22,958 bases of DNA from CAZOKO01 sp964580455 (GTDB lineage: Bacteria > Desulfobacterota > WTBG01): assembly GCA_964580455.1 (NCBI GenBank), contig CAZOKO010000037.1:1-22958 (forward strand). Reading direction: 5' to 3'. This document shows positions 1-7,195 of this stretch, piece by piece. A model generated the notes under the pieces. It searched no databases and was not told the DNA's origin. It saw only the letters and a list, made by a program, of their open reading frames with translations. Numbering within the stretch: position 1 is the stretch's first letter; every line of letters begins with the position of its first letter. A program made the position numbers and the translations under genes.

Positions 1-99
1 TTCAAGGAGGATTTTACCTTTATGTTAGTGTCATGTCTAGTAGTATTTCATATAACGGGGTGAATCTGTGGTTTTAAATGCATTATTTGGGATAATATA

Positions 100-204
100 C
101 ATGACTTCCGGCTGCGCCTTAAAGTCATGAACCGGGCAAGCTGCAGTAGATGGCTACTGCAAATTCCGGGATAATGAACGATGGATAACTCCGGACCCTC
201 ATTA
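100..204 (+). ncRNA. Stem-rich intergenic element upstream of pilB (copy A)
   Basis: Three good stems lie in a row. CATGACTT (100-107) pairs with AAGTCATG (122-129). GCAGTAG (143-149) pairs perfectly with CTACTGC (154-160) around an ATGG loop. TAATGA (172-177) pairs with TCATTA (199-204). Around the second hairpin, CAT (126-128) and CCGGG (132-136) can pair with TCCGG (165-169) and ATG (174-176), forming a closing helix that competes with the first and third stems. The core CATGAAC-S-GGGCAAG ... YTCCGGGAT recurs between pilB and pilC. It does not match any riboswitch consensus I remember. The element ends before the predicted pilB promoter, so it may be a separate RNA, the 3' end of an upstream transcript, or a dispersed intergenic repeat. 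The strand is assumed from pilB. Confidence 0.4.
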
Positions 205-222
205 CCATTTTTTATAAATGTC

Positions 223-252
223 TTGACACTGGTAAGAGGAACGTTTTATTAT
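223..252 (+). promoter_or_regulatory. Sigma70-type promoter for pilB
   Basis: TTGACA (223-228) is followed after 18 bases by TATTAT (247-252). This gives a leader of only about 15-20 bases that contains the strong Shine-Dalgarno AAGGGGGG just before the ATG at 275. The match to the -35/-10 consensus is direct; activity is inferred. Confidence 0.55.
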
Positions 253-274
253 TTTTTCCTAAGAAGGGGGGCCT

Positions 275-1972
275 ATGCCAGAAAAACTTGGTAGATTACT
301 GGTAAGCAAAAAAATTATAAGTGAACCGCAACTACAAAAAGCCCTTGAGAAACAGAAAAGCTCAGGTGATCGACTCGGTTCTATTCTGGTTAATTTAGGA
401 TTTATTAAAGAAGATACCCTGCTCTCCTTTCTAAGTGGTCAATATGGAATCCCCTCCATTAATCTCTGCGAATTTAACATTAACCCTGATTTGATCAAAC
501 TAATTCCAGCTGATCTTGCCTATAAGTATCTGGCCTTCCCTTTATCTTTGAGGGGAACTACTCTGGTCATTGCCATGGCAGACCCTTCAAACATTTTTGC
601 CGTTGATGACATTAAATTTTTAACAGGCTTTCGTATCGAGGCTCTTGCTGCTGCTGAAAGTGTTATTAAAGAAGCCCTTACTGAATACTATAATACCTCG
701 ACTAGTTTAAGTGAACTGGTATCTAACATGGATGGTGGAGGAGTGGAATTCATTGAGGAAGGAGATGAAATAGACATCAGTGAGCTCAAATCTGCCAGTG
801 AGGAAGCTCCTGTCATCAAGCTTGTCAACGGAATGTTAAGTGATGCAATAAAGAAAGGCGCCAGTGATATTCATGTAGAACCTTACGAGAAAGTTTTTAG
901 AATTCGCTTCCGTATCGATGGTGTCCTTTACGATGCAATGAACCCATCTCTTAAATTTAAAAACGCCATCATCTCTCGTCTTAAGATTATGTCAAAGCTA
1001 GATATTGCTGAACGGAGGTTGCCTCAAGATGGGAGGATTAAAATCAAAACGGAAAGAGATCGAGAAGTAGATTTTCGGGTTTCCGTACTCCCCACTCTTT
1101 TTGGTGAAAAGGTAGTTCTACGTTTGCTTGATAAGTCAAGCCTCCAATTGGATATGAAGAAACTGGGATTTGAAAAAGACGATTTAAATAATTTTCAAAA
1201 GGGAATCACTCAGCCCTTCGGGATGGTTCTCGTCACCGGACCAACAGGAAGTGGCAAGACGACTACACTCTACTCTGCCCTGAACGAATTAAATAAAACC
1301 TCAAAAAATATCTCTACAGTCGAAGACCCTGTAGAGTATAATCTAATGGGAGTTAACCAGGTGCAGATTCACGAAGAGATTGGCCTGACCTTTGCCAATA
1401 CCTTAAGAGCATTCTTAAGGCAGGATCCTGATATTATTCTGGTGGGTGAAATCCGTGATTTTGAGACTGCTGAGATAGCCGTCAAGGCTGCCCTCACAGG
1501 TCACTTAGTCCTGAGCACTCTCCATACCAATGACGCCCCCAGTACTGTAAATAGACTCTTAAATATGGGAATCGAGCCTTTTCTTATATCTTCCTCAGTC
1601 ATACTTATACTGGCTCAAAGACTTGTAAGAAAAATCTGTCCAGAATGCAAAACACCTGTAACCTTACCGGGACAAGCCTTTATCGACCTGGGAGTTAAAC
1701 CAGAAGAATTTCAAAATATTCCTCTCTATAAAGGAACGGGTTGCAAAAACTGTAGTAATACAGGTTTTAAAGGCAGGATAGCAATCTACGAGGTAATGCC
1801 ACTTAATGAGAATCTTAAAGAATTCATTCTCAAAGGGGCATCTAGTACTGATCTTAAAAAGGAAGCAATCAGGTCCGATATGTCAACCTTACGAAATAGT
1901 GCCATCAACAAAATGAAACAGGGTTTAACGACTGTAGAAGAGGTGCTAAGAATTACCTTTGCCAACGAATAG
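275..1972 (+). CDS. pilB: Type IV pilus assembly / type II secretion ATPase (PilB/GspE family)
   Basis: Cytoplasmic hexameric ATPase that drives pilus or pseudopilus extension. Residues 1-140 form an MshEN/T2SSE_N-type domain with two RLGxxL...LxxxLxxQ-like motifs (4-27 and 33-56); in MshE-type proteins such motifs bind cyclic di-GMP. The second copy is close to consensus. The first deviates, with K for R and K for the conserved G. The ATPase core has Walker A GPTGSGKTT (322-330), an Asp box around VEDPVEY (349-354), Walker B DPDIILVGEIRD (384-395) and a His box GHLVLSTLHTND (409-420). A zinc tetracysteine site is formed by CPEC (455-458) and CKNC (490-493). The 565-residue length is normal for the family. 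The start has a strong Shine-Dalgarno. pilC follows after a gap of about 200 bases. No pilT lies between them and no pilM-Q genes are in view, so a pilus and a type II secretion system cannot be fully separated; the MshEN domain and the pilC neighbour favour PilB. Confidence 0.93.
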   Translation: MPEKLGRLLVSKKIISEPQLQKALEKQKSSGDRLGSILVNLGFIKEDTLLSFLSGQYGIPSINLCEFNINPDLIKLIPADLAYKYLAFPLSLRGTTLVIAMADPSNIFAVDDIKFLTGFRIEALAAAESVIKEALTEYYNTSTSLSELVSNMDGGGVEFIEEGDEIDISELKSASEEAPVIKLVNGMLSDAIKKGASDIHVEPYEKVFRIRFRIDGVLYDAMNPSLKFKNAIISRLKIMSKLDIAERRLPQDGRIKIKTERDREVDFRVSVLPTLFGEKVVLRLLDKSSLQLDMKKLGFEKDDLNNFQKGITQPFGMVLVTGPTGSGKTTTLYSALNELNKTSKNISTVEDPVEYNLMGVNQVQIHEEIGLTFANTLRAFLRQDPDIILVGEIRDFETAEIAVKAALTGHLVLSTLHTNDAPSTVNRLLNMGIEPFLISSSVILILAQRLVRKICPECKTPVTLPGQAFIDLGVKPEEFQNIPLYKGTGCKNCSNTGFKGRIAIYEVMPLNENLKEFILKGASSTDLKKEAIRSDMSTLRNSAINKMKQGLTTVEEVLRITFANE

Positions 1973-1996
1973 CACGTTCCGCAATTTCCGATATTC

Positions 1997-2067
1997 CATG
2001 AACGGGGCAAGTTTAATAGCTAATAAAAAGACTTTCAACTTTAATAAGTTGTGGAAACTCCGGGATG
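1997..2067 (+). ncRNA. Second copy of the pilB-flanking element (copy B)
   Basis: CATGAACGGGGCAAG (1997-2011) matches copy A (CATGAACCGGGCAAG, 126-140) at 14 of 15 bases, and CTCCGGGAT (2058-2066) matches TTCCGGGAT (164-172). CAT and CGGGG (2003-2007) can pair with CTCCG (2058-2062) and ATG (2065-2067). The enclosed variable part carries a perfect hairpin, CAACTT (2036-2041), loop TAAT, AAGTTG (2046-2051), whose sequence is unrelated to the copy A hairpin. Conserved flanks, a substituted stem and preserved pairing suggest a structured RNA rather than chance. It lies in the pilB-pilC gap; the rest of that gap (1973-1996, 2068-2170) shows nothing I recognise. Confidence 0.45.
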
Positions 2068-2180
2068 TTTGTTTAATTAGGGAACGCTACTAGCTTCTCA
2101 TTTTAGATACTAATGAGCTAAAGTTCTTCTACTAATTTCCGATAAGAGTGATTGAAGATAATTTGTAAAAGGAGCAGATG

Positions 2181-3389
2181 ATGCCAGTCTATCTTTGGGA
2201 AGGAAAAACTCCCCGAGGGAATATACAAAAAGGTGCAATGGAAGCAGTGAATGAAGCCGCTGTTAAATCAGCTCTGCGGGGACAGAGAATTAAGGTTACT
2301 AAAGTAAAAGCTAAGCCTAAAGACCTCCTGGAAAACGTCAGTTTTTTACAGCCTAAAGTCAGCGGGAAAACCCTTGCAGTTTTTACCCGGCAGTTTGCCA
2401 CCATGATTGATGCAGGGCTGCCACTCATACAGGGCCTTGACATTCTGGGTGCCCAGGAACCAAACCCCACTTTAAAAAAGGCCATTGTAAAGATAAAAAG
2501 CGATGTTGAAAGTGGTTTCACCCTCTCCAACGCCTTAAAAAAAAATCCCAAGATATTTAGCAATCTCTACGTAAGCTTAGTGGCAGCAGGAGAAATGGGA
2601 GGTATGCTGGATACTATTCTCAACAGACTTGCGATCTACATTGAGAAAGCTGAAAAGCTGAAGAGTAAAGTAAAAGGTGCAATGGTTTATCCCAGTGTAG
2701 TTTTGATTATTTCCTTCGTCGTCATAGCCGTTCTCCTCATCTTTGTCATACCAGTATTCCAGGAGATGTTTGATAGCTTAGGGGGAGAGTTGCCAGCCTT
2801 AACTCAAGCAGTGGTGGATCTCAGTGATTTTTTGAGAAACTATATTGTTTATATCCTGGCAATCATTGCTGCCCTCTATTTTGCATTTGCCAAGTTTAAG
2901 TCAACCGAGAAGGGAAGAGTTATAGTTGATAAAACGCTTCTCGGTCTACCTGTTTTTGGCAGTCTTTTAAAAAAGTCAGCAGTAGCCAATTTTACCAGGA
3001 CCCTGGGGACTATGACCTCAAGTGGAGTACCTATCCTGGATGGTTTAGTTATTGTATCAGCAACAGCAGGGAACAAAGTTATCGAGAAGGCAATTTTAGA
3101 CACCAAGACAAGTATTAGTGAAGGTAAAACCATTGCAGAACCCTTAGCCAAGAGTGGCATTTTCCCGCCCATGGTAACCCAGATGATCTCTGTTGGCGAA
3201 TCAACGGGTGCCCTGGACACCATGTTAGGAAAGATTGCAGATTTTTACGAAGAGGAGGTAGATGCAGCAGTAGATACACTTACCTCTCTGATTGAACCAT
3301 TTATGATGATCTTTTTGGGCGGTACTATAGGTACCATGCTTGCCGCCATGTATTTGCCCATATTCAAGATGGCAGGTGCCATCGGCTAA
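2181..3389 (+). CDS. pilC: Type IV pilus inner-membrane platform protein (PilC/GspF family)
   Basis: Polytopic inner-membrane platform that couples the PilB ATPase to pilin assembly. Two homologous GspF domains are visible, each beginning with an F(T/A)R-L-type motif: about 67-190 (AVFTRQFATMIDAGLPL...) and about 270-390 (ANFTRTLGTMTSSGVPI...). Three hydrophobic segments lie near residues 173-194, 222-240 and 372-394, the usual PilC topology. The length of about 402 residues is typical. Two ATG codons stand in tandem (2178 and 2181). The AGGAG at 2170-2174 is only 3 bases from the first and 6 from the second, so I chose 2181. It is separated from pilB by a gap that holds a structured element, so it may be transcribed by read-through or from its own promoter, which I could not identify. 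Confidence 0.92.
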   Translation: MPVYLWEGKTPRGNIQKGAMEAVNEAAVKSALRGQRIKVTKVKAKPKDLLENVSFLQPKVSGKTLAVFTRQFATMIDAGLPLIQGLDILGAQEPNPTLKKAIVKIKSDVESGFTLSNALKKNPKIFSNLYVSLVAAGEMGGMLDTILNRLAIYIEKAEKLKSKVKGAMVYPSVVLIISFVVIAVLLIFVIPVFQEMFDSLGGELPALTQAVVDLSDFLRNYIVYILAIIAALYFAFAKFKSTEKGRVIVDKTLLGLPVFGSLLKKSAVANFTRTLGTMTSSGVPILDGLVIVSATAGNKVIEKAILDTKTSISEGKTIAEPLAKSGIFPPMVTQMISVGESTGALDTMLGKIADFYEEEVDAAVDTLTSLIEPFMMIFLGGTIGTMLAAMYLPIFKMAGAIG

Positions 3390-3390
3390 A

Positions 3391-3443
3391 CATCTCAGAA
3401 ATCCTCCAACTTTTGAAGTTAAAGGGATTTCCGTTGCGAGATG
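3391..3443 (+). other. Nested hairpin directly after pilC
   Basis: The sequence begins one base after the pilC stop. Three successive arms are perfectly complementary: CATCTC (3391-3396) with GAGATG (3438-3443), GAAATCC (3398-3404) with GGATTTC (3425-3431), and AACTT (3408-3412) with AAGTT (3416-3420) around a TTG loop. A six-base asymmetric bulge (3432-3437) interrupts the outer stem. No run of T follows, so it is not a typical intrinsic terminator. It could stabilise the 3' end of the pilC mRNA or be a structured RNA. The pairing is seen; the role is unknown. Confidence 0.4.
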
Positions 3444-3462
3444 CGGGTATTGATTTGTAATG

Positions 3463-3497
3463 TTTAACACGTAACATGAAACCCGGAACATATAACA
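3463..3497. repeat. Degenerate heptanucleotide tandem repeat, five units
   Basis: Five consecutive 7-base units fit NNNAAC(A/C): TTTAACA, CGTAACA, TGAAACC, CGGAACA, TATAACA. The last four bases are constant except for one A to C change, while the first three vary. It is noncoding. It resembles the short heptameric intergenic repeats known from some bacterial genomes, but five units are few. Confidence 0.4.
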
Positions 3498-3676
3498 TTT
3501 ATTAAACCCATTATTCAAATTGCCTTAGCCCTTCATATCTCAGGATAAACTCAGCTTAAGCCAAGTTCCAATAGCTGTAACCCTAGCAGCTTTTTAATAA
3601 ACTTCCCTCCTATTGTCTCCACTATAGACACACCACAATTTCTCCAAAAATATCAGTATATTCCATATATTTTACC

Positions 3677-3705
3677 TTGACTCAATAAAGAGGGTAAGAT
3701 AACAT
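3677..3705 (+). promoter_or_regulatory. Probable sigma70-type promoter for the lysS-lpxK operon
   Basis: TTGACT (3677-3682), a 17-base spacer, then TAACAT (3700-3705). Transcription would begin near 3712, giving a leader of about 25 bases that contains GGGGAGG (3723-3729) before the lysS ATG at 3736. No equally good promoter was noticed within the gene train downstream, so it may drive much of the envelope cluster. Confidence 0.5.
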
Positions 3706-3735
3706 TACTCAGTTTTCCATGCGGGGAGGTAGAAA

Positions 3736-5214
3736 ATGAAGGAAATGAGCGAATTACTAAAGCTACGCAGAAAAAAACTGGATGAAATGGTCAAGGAGGG
3801 CATTAACCCCTTTCCCAATGATTTCAAGGTAATCCATACCAGTCAAGAGATTCGAGAACGTTTTAAACAAGTGGAAGCAGATAAGCTGGAAAAGCTCGAA
3901 GAAGAGTTTTTTTTAGCCGGGAGGATTATGTCGATAAGGAATTTTGGCAAAGCATCCTTTATTCACATCCAGGACAGAAAAGGGAAGATACAGGCCTATA
4001 TCCAAAAAGACGTGGTAAGTGACAGCGATTTCAAGCTGTTTAAAAAACTTGATATCGGAGATTTTGCAGGAATAAAGGGCAGAGTATTTTTAACGCGCAC
4101 CCGGGAACTCACTATCAAAGTGAATCAGATAAAACCATTAGTCAAGTCCTTAAGGCCTTTGCCAGAAAAGTGGCATGGTCTCTCAGATATTGAAATCCGA
4201 TATCGCCAACGTTATTTAGATCTTCTGATGAATCCTGAGGTGAAAGAAGTTTTTCACAAAAGAGCCCGGATTATTCAATTGATTAGAACATTTCTTCAAG
4301 AGAGGGAATTTCTAGAAGTTGAAACCCCCATGATGCAACCCATACCAGGAGGAGCTGCTGCTCGTCCCTTCAAAACCCATCATAACACCTTTAACCTAGA
4401 TCTCTATTTGCGAATTTCTCCAGAGCTTTATCTAAAACGTTTGCTTGTAGGTGGGATTGAAAGGGTATATGAAATCAACCGAAACTTCAGAAATGAAGGT
4501 ATCTCAACCCAGCACAATCCAGAATTTACCATGCTGGAGTTTTATCAGTCCTATGCAACCTACGAGAATTTAATGGATTTAACTGAAGAGATGATCTGCC
4601 ATATAGCAGAGCAGCTCTCGGGATCATTAAAGATTCCCTATCTCGATAAAGAAATCGACTTCACACCCCCCTGGCAGAAATTAAGCATGAAACAGGCAAT
4701 AATCCAATATGGAAAGATAGAACCCCATATCCTGGAAGAGAGGGACCTGGCTTTTAAACAGGCTCAAAAGGTTGACCTATCACCATCTTCTCAGGATGGT
4801 TTAGGAACAATCGTAAACGACCTTTTCGAGGAGGTAGTGCAACACCAACTCACTAAACCGACCTTCATAACCAATTATCCAACGGAAACCTCTCCTCTGG
4901 CACGAAGAAGTGATACCAATCCTGAAGAAGTAGATAGATTTGAGCTTTTTATTAACGGCCAAGAAATAGCCAATGCCTTTTCTGAGTTGAATGATCCCAT
5001 AGATCAGAGAGAGAGATTCTTAAAACAACTTTCCTCAAGTGAATCTAATGAAGAGACAGGTAAACTGGATGAAGATTTTATCCAGGCACTTGAATATGGC
5101 ATGCCTCCAGCAGCCGGCGAAGGAATGGGCATTGATAGACTGGTCATGCTACTTTGCAATTCAGCCTCCATCCGAGATGTCATTCTCTTCCCTCTCCTTA
5201 AGCCCGAAAGGTAA
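3736..5214 (+). CDS. lysS: Lysyl-tRNA synthetase, class II
   Basis: Charges tRNA(Lys) with lysine in the cytoplasm. An N-terminal OB-fold anticodon-binding domain spans about 57-135 (beginning LAGRIMSIRNFGKASFIHI). The class II catalytic core follows, with motif 2 around NRNFRNEG (248-255), the LysRS-typical TQHNPEFTMLEFY (258-270) and motif 3 GEGMGIDRLVMLL (461-473). The 492-residue length is normal. The start has an excellent Shine-Dalgarno, GGGGAGG, 6 bases upstream. Only three bases separate it from lolC. Linkage of lysS to lolCD occurs in other diderm bacteria and implies co-transcription, not a shared function. Confidence 0.96.
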   Translation: MKEMSELLKLRRKKLDEMVKEGINPFPNDFKVIHTSQEIRERFKQVEADKLEKLEEEFFLAGRIMSIRNFGKASFIHIQDRKGKIQAYIQKDVVSDSDFKLFKKLDIGDFAGIKGRVFLTRTRELTIKVNQIKPLVKSLRPLPEKWHGLSDIEIRYRQRYLDLLMNPEVKEVFHKRARIIQLIRTFLQEREFLEVETPMMQPIPGGAAARPFKTHHNTFNLDLYLRISPELYLKRLLVGGIERVYEINRNFRNEGISTQHNPEFTMLEFYQSYATYENLMDLTEEMICHIAEQLSGSLKIPYLDKEIDFTPPWQKLSMKQAIIQYGKIEPHILEERDLAFKQAQKVDLSPSSQDGLGTIVNDLFEEVVQHQLTKPTFITNYPTETSPLARRSDTNPEEVDRFELFINGQEIANAFSELNDPIDQRERFLKQLSSSESNEETGKLDEDFIQALEYGMPPAAGEGMGIDRLVMLLCNSASIRDVILFPLLKPER

Positions 5215-5217
5215 GTC

Positions 5218-6459
5218 ATGAAGTGGAACATCCCTTACGAACTGTTCATCAGCTTGCGATACCTGAAAGCAAAAAGGAAGCAGGCATTCATCTCTGTTAT
5301 TAGCTTCATTTCTATAGGTGGTGTAGCGATTAGTGTAATGGCCCTTATTATCGTATTAGGAGTCATGACAGGCTTTAGCGATGATCTGAGAAATAAAATT
5401 TTGGGTGCAAAGTCTCATCTGGTCATCTCCGAACATGGAGCAGGGATTACGAACTATCGGGAGATTATAAAAGAAGTGGAAAGCATAGAAGGTGTTGTCT
5501 CCGCTACACCCTCTATTTATAGCCAGATAATGTTAGCTTCTGCATCAAATGCCCTGGGAGTTGTGCTTAAGGGAATTGAGGTGGATACTGCCCCCAATGT
5601 GACTAACCTTGCCTCTATTATCACGGAGGGAAAACTCACAGATCTTAAGGAGAAAACCTCTTCTGGTCTGCCTGGAATCCTCCTGGGCAAGGAACTGGCT
5701 ATGATCTTGGGTGTCTTCTGTAACGATGAGATTAAACTAATATCTCCCTTTGGCACTATGACTCCAGCAGGGATGGCACCTCGATCTAAGAAATTCAAGG
5801 TAGTGGGAATCTTTGATTCTGGTATGTACGAATACGATTCCTCTCTTGCCTACATCTCTTTAGATAATGCCCAGCATTTCTTAAATAAACCTGACGCTGC
5901 CACAGGAATAGAGGTAAAGATAAAAGAAATCTACGAGGTAAAACAGATATCTAAAAGAATCGAAGAAAAGCTGAGCATCTCCTATCGGGTTAGAGACTGG
6001 ATGGAGATGCACAAGAATCTTTATGCAGCCCTAAAGCTGGAAAAGATGGCTATGTTCATTATCCTCATGCTTATGATTATAGTTGCTGCATTTAATATCG
6101 TAGGGACATTAATCATGGTAGTAGACGATAAGAACAAAGATATCGCCATTCTCAAATCCATGGGTGCACGCTCCCTAAGTATTATGAAAATATTTATTCT
6201 CGAAGGACTCATCATTGGACTTACAGGTACCAGCATGGGAATAGCAGGTGGTTTCTTGCTGGCGGCTTTACAAAATACTTATCAAGTTATAGCCTTACCG
6301 CCAGATGTCTACTATATATCTCACCTGCTTATAAAGATTACACTCAGGGATTTGATTTTGGTAACTGTTTCTGCTATAAGCATAAGTCTTCTGGCTACCA
6401 TTTATCCTTCTTGGCAGGCTTCAAAACTTGATCCAGCAGAGATTCTAAGATATGAGTGA
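5218..6459 (+). CDS. lolC: Lipoprotein-releasing ABC transporter permease LolC/LolE
   Basis: Inner-membrane permease that, with LolD, extracts mature lipoproteins from the inner membrane for transfer toward the outer membrane. The N-terminus ELFISLRYLKAKR is typical of the family. A first membrane helix lies at about 24-53, followed by a large MacB-like periplasmic domain (about 54-270). Three C-terminal helices lie near 277-303, 320-350 and 377-397, and the FtsX-type ending [17 protein letters not shown] is present. The 413-residue length is normal. Only one permease gene is present, so a homodimeric LolF-type complex is possible unless a second copy lies elsewhere. The last 8 bases overlap the start of lolD (ATGAGTGA), a sign of translational coupling. 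Confidence 0.93.
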   Translation: MKWNIPYELFISLRYLKAKRKQAFISVISFISIGGVAISVMALIIVLGVMTGFSDDLRNKILGAKSHLVISEHGAGITNYREIIKEVESIEGVVSATPSIYSQIMLASASNALGVVLKGIEVDTAPNVTNLASIITEGKLTDLKEKTSSGLPGILLGKELAMILGVFCNDEIKLISPFGTMTPAGMAPRSKKFKVVGIFDSGMYEYDSSLAYISLDNAQHFLNKPDAATGIEVKIKEIYEVKQISKRIEEKLSISYRVRDWMEMHKNLYAALKLEKMAMFIILMLMIIVAAFNIVGTLIMVVDDKNKDIAILKSMGARSLSIMKIFILEGLIIGLTGTSMGIAGGFLLAALQNTYQVIALPPDVYYISHLLIKITLRDLILVTVSAISISLLATIYPSWQASKLDPAEILRYE

Positions 6460-7171
6460 TTTTCCTTCTCAAAAGTATAAGTTTAAAGAAAAAGGGGCTC
6501 CATTCATTCAGGTAAAAGGACTTTCCAAAACCTATGGGATGAACCAAAAGCAGGTAGAGGCGATTAAGGGGATATCTTTCGATCTTAACCAGGGAGAATT
6601 GCTAGCCATTGTGGGGGCATCAGGTGCCGGCAAGAGTACACTTCTCCACATCCTGGGCACCCTGGATCATCCCACCTCAGGGGAGTTATTTTACAGAGGT
6701 GTGAACCTGTTTTCTTTAAGCGAAATAGAATTGGCAGAGTTCAGAAATTATAAAATAGGATTCATTTTCCAATTTCACTATCTTCTACCCGAATTCACCG
6801 CATTAGAAAATACTATGATGCCTACCTTAGTCCGCGGTTATAAAAAGGATGCAGCTCTTGAAGAGGCAGAAAAGATATTAGTTGCTGTAGGACTTAAGGA
6901 TAGACTGACCCATAAGCAAGGAGAGCTCTCTGGAGGAGAGCAACAGAGAGTGGCTGTTGCTCGGGCATTGATATTAAAACCTGAAATCATTCTGGCAGAT
7001 GAACCCACAGGCAATCTCGATTCGCGAACGGGGGAAGCGATATTTGATCTACTCCTGTCTTTAAATCAACAACTGAATATTACCTTACTGGTGGTAACCC
7101 ATAATGAAAGCATAGCCAGCAAGATGTCCAGGCGGATAGTCTTGGTCGATGGGCAGGTTGCTACACAATAA
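6452..7171 (+). CDS. lolD: Lipoprotein-releasing ABC transporter ATPase LolD
   Basis: Cytoplasmic ATPase that powers lipoprotein release by LolC/E. It has Walker A GASGAGKS, the LolD-characteristic segment [14 protein letters not shown] after the Q-loop, the ABC signature LSGGEQQR, Walker [13 protein letters not shown] and the switch histidine in VVTHN. The 239-residue length includes about 16 extra N-terminal residues before the usual [11 protein letters not shown] start of the domain. The ATG overlaps the lolC stop, and there is no strong Shine-Dalgarno of its own, so re-initiation from lolC is likely. The family contains close relatives (MacB-, FtsE-type), but the QFHxLLPxFTALEN motif and the lolC neighbour support LolD. 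Confidence 0.94.
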   Translation: MSDFPSQKYKFKEKGAPFIQVKGLSKTYGMNQKQVEAIKGISFDLNQGELLAIVGASGAGKSTLLHILGTLDHPTSGELFYRGVNLFSLSEIELAEFRNYKIGFIFQFHYLLPEFTALENTMMPTLVRGYKKDAALEEAEKILVAVGLKDRLTHKQGELSGGEQQRVAVARALILKPEIILADEPTGNLDSRTGEAIFDLLLSLNQQLNITLLVVTHNESIASKMSRRIVLVDGQVATQ

Positions 7172-7195
7172 GGTTATTTATAAGATGACTAGATA

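Larger units (their letters stand above)
3390..3735. other. Intergenic region between pilC and lysS
   Basis: A gap of about 350 bases without a convincing gene on either strand. It holds a nested hairpin directly after pilC, a short degenerate heptanucleotide repeat, and near its right end a promoter and ribosome binding site for lysS. The middle part, about 3500-3670, is AT-rich with many stops; I recognise nothing in it. Confidence 0.6.

Noticed and set aside
22..63. A 13-codon open frame (ATG at 22) with AGGAGG 11 bases upstream at the left edge
   Set aside because: Too short, at the window boundary, with no recognisable peptide and no downstream link; a chance Shine-Dalgarno match or leader peptide cannot be told apart.
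52..68. ACGGGGTGAATC, reminiscent of a ydaO-type c-di-AMP riboswitch segment
   Set aside because: Only one short block resembles the consensus; the other conserved blocks and the overall pseudoknot are not present nearby.
126..176. GGGCAAG in copy A as a GEMM-I (c-di-GMP) riboswitch
   Set aside because: GEMM-I needs GGGCAAAC followed by a GNRA-type loop and GACGCAAAGC; the last block is missing in both copies.
3225..3518. A 97-codon minus-strand open frame over the end of pilC and the following gap
   Set aside because: It covers conserved pilC coding sequence, the hairpin and the heptamer repeat, and its protein has low-complexity features expected from those repeats.
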